Source: an uncultured Bacteroidales bacterium (lineage in GTDB: Bacteria > Bacteroidota > Bacteroidia > Bacteroidales > ML635J-15). From it: 8,408 nucleotides of DNA. The position numbers and the translations under genes were made by a program. Shown here one piece after another: positions 4,676 to 8,408 of this stretch (positions are counted from its first letter, which is position 1; every line of letters starts with the position of its first letter). Under the pieces are notes generated by a model, which saw nothing but the letters and a program-made list of their open reading frames with translations, made no database searches and had not been told where the DNA came from. The stretch is taken from the NCBI GenBank assembly GCA_905233405.1, contig CAJOEG010000055.1, forward strand, positions 3,086 through 11,493, read 5' to 3'.

Positions 4676-7078
4676 ATGAAAAAAATATTTTTACTATTGG
4701 CATTGTTTTCAATAGGAGCAATCGCATTTTCTCAAGGGATTTCCGTCCGCTTTATAGGACGGATAAATGATGCAGACTATTGTCGTTTGGATAGTGTTGC
4801 GGTTACTAATATTACTCGAAATTGGACGGAAACAGTAGTTTCTCCCGACACAATCATAGTGTTAGGTGGTACAGGAAATGTAAATCTAAATATTGCCGAA
4901 GAACAAGGACTTGGGCAGAATATTCCAAATCCGTTCGACTGCGAAACCCGCGTGGAACTTTCGGTATCGCAACGCGAAAATGTGCGTATGCAATTGCTGG
5001 ATGTTTCTGGTAAAGTATATGCCGAATATAACAATTCGCTTGATGCCGGTGTACATACATTCGACATTTCGGCGGCAGCACCGCAGACATATATTCTTAA
5101 TGCGACCATAGGAAAACGTTCTTATTCTATAAGGATGGTTAATACTGGCAGCGGATGTGGAAGCAGCATAAAATATACAGGGATTTTTGGCAGCATTATA
5201 TCTAAGCAGACTTTGGACAATGAATTCCAGATCGGTGATATTATGCGTTATATAGGTTATACTAACATTGGCGGAAATATCTTGGAAAGTGAACCTGTTC
5301 AACAGCCGCTAAGAGAAAGTCAGGATGTTGAGTTAGCGTTCAGATCGGGAAACATAGGAGTACTTAATGGTCACGAGTGGGTTGACCTTGGTCTGCCAAG
5401 CGGCACTAAGTGGGCGACCTGCAATGTCGGAGCAAGTTCTCCTGAAGAGTATGGTGATTATTTTGCATGGGGAGAAACAACAACAAAGACTTCCTACGAT
5501 TGGTTTACTTACCGCTATAGCGATGGGAGTGGTAGTTATAATACTTTAACTAAGTACTGTTTCCGCTCAAACAATGGCTACAACGGTTTTACCGACAATC
5601 TTACAACGCTTGTAGCCTCTGATGACGCCGCGAGAGCAAACTGGGGGGCGAGCTGGAGGATGCCGACACAAACAGAAATGAAAGAACTGCTCAATAATTG
5701 CACACACATTTGGACGAGTCAGAACGGTGTATACGGACGCTTGTTCACCGGACCTAACGGCAACTCTATTTTTCTGCCTGCAGCAGGATATTTCTCCTAT
5801 TCCACACTAAACCAGGCCCGTACCTGCGGGATATACTGGTCGAGTTCGCTCTACACCCCAGGCAGTCCTATCTATGCGTGGAAACTCAGTTTCGAACCAG
5901 ACGATTACGGTGTGGGCGAACAACTCCGCTCATTTGGATATCCTGTTCGTGCTGTTTGTGAAGGCGGTAATTTTTCTGTACCGACAGTAACCACAGGCAC
6001 AGCCTCTAGCATAACAGCTACAGGTGCAACCCTTTCTGGCAATGTAACATCTGATGGCGGTGCAACAGTTACAGCCTGTGGTTTCCTTTATGGCACAAAT
6101 GCCAGCAATCTTACGCAGACCGTACGGAGCGGCAGCGGAACAGGCAGTTTTACTACGGCTCTTACTGGTCTCACACCAGGCACTACTTATTACTATAAAG
6201 CATACGCTACCAATAGTGCTGGTACGGCATACGGAGAAGTGATGTCTGTTGCATTAACTACGGCATATCCACCAACAGTAGCCACAGTGACTGCTAATGT
6301 CATATCTGCGGCAGTTTGTAATATTTCTGGTAATGTAACCTCTGATGGTGGCTTGACAGTAACATCCAGAGGTTTTGTGTATGACACAAATGCTAACGAC
6401 CTTACTCAGACAGTTACGAGCGGTAGCGGAACAGGTGATTTTACTAAAACACTAACAGATCTTACAGCTTCTACTACTTATTATTATAAAGCATACGCCA
6501 CCAATGCTGTTGGCACATCATACGGCGAAGTAATGTCGTTTACAACAGAAACCGACTCTACCTCTTACAGCGAACCTACTGGCTATGTGAATGGCTATGG
6601 CTATGTTGACCTCGGCTTGCCAAGCGGGACATTGTGGGCAACAATGAATGTTGGTGCAAGCACACCCGAAGGCGAGGGTGACCACTACGCTTGGGGCGAA
6701 ACAACGACCAAGGAAACTTACGATTGGAGTACTTATACATATTCAGACAATCCGACAACACTCCCGTCAAGTGCCGATGCTGCCACCGCAAACTGGGGTG
6801 CAGGCTGGAGAATGCCGACACAGACCGAAATGAACGAACTGCTCGATAACTGCACTCACGTTTGGACTACCCAGAATGGTGTAAATGGTCGTTTGTTCAC
6901 GGGACCTAACGGCAACTCTATTTTCCTGCCCGTTGCCGGTAACACCAGCAAATACTGGTCGAGTAAGCTCAAAACGGAGGCCTCCGCGTATAAACTCCAA
7001 TTAGGTCCGAGCAATTACTACGTGGGAACCGAGTCACGCTACAAGGGACTACCAGTGCGTGCCGTGTGCAACCAATAG
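4676..7078 (+). CDS. Secreted Fib_succ_major / fibronectin-III repeat protein with an N-proximal T9SS-tail-like domain
   Basis: This 800-residue protein has a signal peptide (MKKIFLLLALFSIGAIAFS, cleavage near residue 17-20). Residues ~79-155 (LGQNIPNPF, VRMQLLDVSGKVYAE, AGVHTFDIS) resemble a T9SS type A sorting tail or carbohydrate-module-like sandwich. Residues ~231-430 form a Fib_succ_major domain (WVDLGLPSGTKWAT, WRMPTQTEM at 327-335, YWSS at 387-390, PVRAVC at 423-428). Residues ~435-525 and ~532-622 are two fibronectin-III-like repeats, each with the shared motif TYYYKAYATN. Residues ~640-800 are a shorter second Fib_succ_major domain (WRMPTQTEM from 711, YWSS from 760, PVRAVC at 793-798). 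It is probably exported and surface-exposed; ligand and function are unknown. No sorting tail lies at the C terminus, where T9SS cargo normally has it. The domain pairs arose by internal duplication. The three small genes downstream may be co-transcribed. Confidence 0.85.
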   Translation: MKKIFLLLALFSIGAIAFSQGISVRFIGRINDADYCRLDSVAVTNITRNWTETVVSPDTIIVLGGTGNVNLNIAEEQGLGQNIPNPFDCETRVELSVSQRENVRMQLLDVSGKVYAEYNNSLDAGVHTFDISAAAPQTYILNATIGKRSYSIRMVNTGSGCGSSIKYTGIFGSIISKQTLDNEFQIGDIMRYIGYTNIGGNILESEPVQQPLRESQDVELAFRSGNIGVLNGHEWVDLGLPSGTKWATCNVGASSPEEYGDYFAWGETTTKTSYDWFTYRYSDGSGSYNTLTKYCFRSNNGYNGFTDNLTTLVASDDAARANWGASWRMPTQTEMKELLNNCTHIWTSQNGVYGRLFTGPNGNSIFLPAAGYFSYSTLNQARTCGIYWSSSLYTPGSPIYAWKLSFEPDDYGVGEQLRSFGYPVRAVCEGGNFSVPTVTTGTASSITATGATLSGNVTSDGGATVTACGFLYGTNASNLTQTVRSGSGTGSFTTALTGLTPGTTYYYKAYATNSAGTAYGEVMSVALTTAYPPTVATVTANVISAAVCNISGNVTSDGGLTVTSRGFVYDTNANDLTQTVTSGSGTGDFTKTLTDLTASTTYYYKAYATNAVGTSYGEVMSFTTETDSTSYSEPTGYVNGYGYVDLGLPSGTLWATMNVGASTPEGEGDHYAWGETTTKETYDWSTYTYSDNPTTLPSSADAATANWGAGWRMPTQTEMNELLDNCTHVWTTQNGVNGRLFTGPNGNSIFLPVAGNTSKYWSSKLKTEASAYKLQLGPSNYYVGTESRYKGLPVRAVCNQ
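5366..7069 (+). repeat. Internal duplications: two Fib_succ_major domains flanking two FnIII-like repeats
   Basis: The Fib_succ domains (about 5366-5965 and 6593-7069) share long near-identical DNA, for example GACCTAACGGCAACTCTATT in both. The FnIII-like pair (about 5978-6268 and 6269-6550) is also similar in DNA. The second Fib_succ domain is shorter, lacking about 15 residues before the WRMP motif and about 18 residues before the YWSS motif. Such repeats allow recombination that changes domain number. Confidence 0.75.
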
Positions 7079-7129
7079 ATTATTAAGTATCTACAATAAG
7101 GAATGTTTTAGAAATTAAATTAGAAAGTT

Positions 7130-7453
7130 ATGGATAAAAATAGATTTATTTCAGGTATGGTGATGTACACCATAAAAGATGATGATTTGAGAAAATATGT
7201 ACACGATTGCATCATTAATGAGTTTGGTGATAATCCGTTGGATGAATCCACATACGAAATACAATGTGCTGCCGAACTACATGGAGAGACAGTTAAGAAG
7301 TTGAAGGCAATATGCGAGAATGCACGAAAAGAAACCCGTAAGGATTTTATAAAAGGCAATCCAAAGGGTAATAATGATTTCGTGACTTTCTATCGTGCAA
7401 CAGATTCCAGTTCTCCTTATAAATATAAAATTGAACGATTTGTTATTGTTTAA
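7130..7453 (+). CDS. Small hypothetical protein, first gene of a three-gene cassette
   Basis: This is a 107-residue soluble protein with no signal peptide or membrane segment. It starts MDKNRFISGMVMYTIKDDDL, with a motif DESTYEI at 38-44, then a helical, lysine-rich middle and a beta-like end (YKYKIERFVIV). I do not recognise the family. The third gene of the cassette has a similar layout and the related motif DQSTYGI, so the two are probably distant paralogues. The ATG at 7130 begins 51 nt after the secreted protein gene with no terminator or clear promoter between, so read-through from that gene is possible. Base composition is visibly AT-richer than in purL and the AsmA gene, which hints at different ancestry. 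Confidence 0.65.
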   Translation: MDKNRFISGMVMYTIKDDDLRKYVHDCIINEFGDNPLDESTYEIQCAAELHGETVKKLKAICENARKETRKDFIKGNPKGNNDFVTFYRATDSSSPYKYKIERFVIV

Positions 7454-7472
7454 TAATCAGAATAATACAAGT

Positions 7473-7838
7473 ATGCATAGAATAGAAGCAAGAAAACTTT
7501 GGCTAGACACCGTTGAACTATATAAGGAATATCAAAAAGAAGACAAACGAAAATATGAAAATCTATACAGGGATTATTTTCACGAAACAGATGGCTATAA
7601 TGTTTTCTCAAAGTCATTTCATATATATAACTGCGTCTGGGATTTTTATATTTACATTGATAGGTATCCAAAACCTGTTAAGACGTATTTTGTTTCTGTG
7701 TTAGATATGGAAACGTATGCAATGATATTAAGACAAGATGCTATGATTCGAAAATTTACAAAACTTTGCTTTTACATAGAAGAAAAAATTGAACCCTATA
7801 ACACAATTGATAATGATTTGAAGAATTTAAACGGATAA
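7473..7838 (+). CDS. Small hypothetical helical protein, middle gene of the cassette
   Basis: This is a 121-residue protein rich in Tyr, Lys and Glu, predicted mostly helical, without a signal peptide. It starts MHRIEARKLWLDTVELYKEY, continues with an aromatic stretch (HIYNCVWDFYIYIDRY at about 50-65) and ends with a polar tail. I do not recognise the family. The ATG at 7473 is preferred to the GTG at 7395, which would overlap the preceding gene by 59 nt and add 26 residues encoded by the end of that gene in another frame. The gaps to its neighbours are 19 and 4 nt, so it is very probably translated from one mRNA with them. Confidence 0.65.
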   Translation: MHRIEARKLWLDTVELYKEYQKEDKRKYENLYRDYFHETDGYNVFSKSFHIYNCVWDFYIYIDRYPKPVKTYFVSVLDMETYAMILRQDAMIRKFTKLCFYIEEKIEPYNTIDNDLKNLNG

Positions 7839-7842
7839 GGAA

Positions 7843-8178
7843 ATGGAACTAAAAAATAAAGACACCAAAAAGATTGATACTATAGTTACTTTTACATTTT
7901 ATGATTCGAAAAACCTAGGGACATATTTTGTGGAATCATTGGAAGAAATGTACGGAAAGGAAAATGTGACTTATATTGACCAGTCCACTTATGGAATAGC
8001 AAATGATTCTATTGACACAGATAGTATTCTTAGAGTGTTGGTAAACGCTGAAAAGAAAGGTGAAAAATGTAAAAACGGTTATGAATTCTCTATTATACAA
8101 GTTGAAAATAGTAAACAATTAACTTTGAATAGAAGTATCTTTTTTAATACAAGACTCGAAGGAATAAAGAAGAAATAA
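7843..8178 (+). CDS. Small hypothetical protein, third gene of the cassette, paralogue-like to the first
   Basis: This is a 111-residue, charged, soluble protein. Its region IVTFTFYDSKNLGTYFVESL, followed by DQSTYGI at 46-52, lines up with MVMYTIKDDDLRKYVHDCI and DESTYEI of the protein at 7130-7453. A Lys-rich middle and a beta-like end (YEFSIIQVE) follow. Overall identity is low, so shared ancestry is suggested, not shown. No known family was recognised. The ATG at 7843 lies 4 nt after the preceding stop, with AAGGA immediately upstream (7837-7841), too close to be a normal Shine-Dalgarno site. A strong terminator follows at 8226-8262, marking the end of the transcript. Confidence 0.65.
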   Translation: MELKNKDTKKIDTIVTFTFYDSKNLGTYFVESLEEMYGKENVTYIDQSTYGIANDSIDTDSILRVLVNAEKKGEKCKNGYEFSIIQVENSKQLTLNRSIFFNTRLEGIKKK

Positions 8179-8184
8179 AATGGA

Positions 8185-8208
8185 GCAAGATTCATAGTAG
8201 CATCTTGC
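8185..8208. repeat. 7-bp inverted repeat after the last gene
   Basis: GCAAGAT (8185-8191) and ATCTTGC (8202-8208) with a 10-nt loop. It lies between the last stop codon and the terminator and has no T-run of its own. Confidence 0.35.
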
Positions 8209-8225
8209 ACAACTCAGCAAGCAAC

Positions 8226-8262
8226 AAAGGAATACATCAAAAATGGTGTGTTCCTTTTTTTT
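8226..8262 (+). terminator. Strong intrinsic terminator
   Basis: A 13-bp stem with two G-U pairs: AAAGGAATACATC (8226-8238) with TGGTGTGTTCCTTT from 8245 onward. The loop is 6-nt and A-rich, and eight T follow at 8255-8262. It ends the transcript of the three small genes. Confidence 0.85.
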
Positions 8263-8408
8263 ATCATTTTTTATTTCAATTTTCAATTTCAAAAATAAAA
8301 TATCACTACTTTTCCTCTAAAAATACACATGTCAGTCATGCACTACTTGATATTTCAAAACTAGTTAACTTTCCTCTCCGAGCAAAAAACTCATACTGGC
8401 ATCCTAAA
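8263..8408. other. AT-rich non-coding end of window
   Basis: No gene is visible on either strand. It holds an 8-bp inverted repeat AAATATCA (8298-8305) / TGATATTT (8348-8355) and a direct repeat CACTACTT (8304-8311 and 8341-8348). It may be the start of the control region of a gene beyond the window. Confidence 0.4.

Noticed and set aside
4886..5302. 138-residue - strand open frame opposite the secreted protein gene
   Set aside because: Antisense to signal-peptide and domain coding sequence that is convincing on the + strand.
5366..7069. Repeats in the secreted protein gene as a CRISPR array or mobile element
   Set aside because: The repeats are in frame and match protein domains; there are no short regular repeats with unique spacers and no inverted ends.
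7395..7472. Upstream GTG start for the middle gene of the cassette
   Set aside because: Would overlap the preceding gene by 59 nt; the ATG at 7473 fits the usual operon spacing.

Overview
The window looks like chromosomal DNA from a gut- or rumen-type member of the Bacteroidales, in the broad neighbourhood of Prevotella. Four things point that way: a large-type PurL, an AsmA/DUF748 protein of the Bacteroidota style, a secreted protein combining a type IX secretion (T9SS)-tail-like module with Fibrobacter-succinogenes-major-type domains, and -7 promoter elements of the Bacteroidota form TAnnTTTG. No tRNA, rRNA, CRISPR array or intact transposase was seen.

Layout. Positions 1-2910 are ordinary core genome: the 3' part of purL, then 15 nt later a full-length DUF748/AsmA-like membrane-anchored protein. 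Positions 2872-3752 are a patchwork around a ClbS/DfsB-family gene (3075-3614). On its left lie the 3' end of the AsmA gene and a ~110-bp unit that translates like a piece of a BRO-type phage antirepressor. On its right lie a second, diverged copy of that unit and then a second copy of the AsmA 3' end. The order is A-R-clbS-R'-A', with all copies in direct orientation. A bidirectional-looking terminator (3781-3829) closes this block.

Positions 3827-4675 are regulatory-rich. They hold a good promoter, a ~220-nt leader or non-coding segment that can fold into a closed multi-branch structure ending in a U-run, a small XRE-type HTH gene (4109-4453), and an intergenic stretch with three different repeat arrays ahead of the next promoter. 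That promoter precedes an 800-residue secreted repeat protein (4676-7078): signal peptide, T9SS-tail-like domain, Fib_succ_major domain, two fibronectin-III-like domains, and a second Fib_succ_major domain. Three small AT-rich genes of unknown function follow (7130-8178), tightly packed, with no terminator visible before them and a strong intrinsic terminator after them (8226-8262). The first and third appear to be distant paralogues of each other. The last ~145 nt are AT-rich and non-coding.

How the parts may work together (inference): purL-AsmA is a housekeeping transcript. The ClbS gene looks like acquired cargo placed just behind it. The HTH protein, the repeat arrays and the surface protein with its three small followers look like one accessory locus in which the HTH protein may control the downstream surface-protein operon. 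The least explained parts are the nested duplication around clbS, the 3866-4088 leader, and the three-gene cassette.
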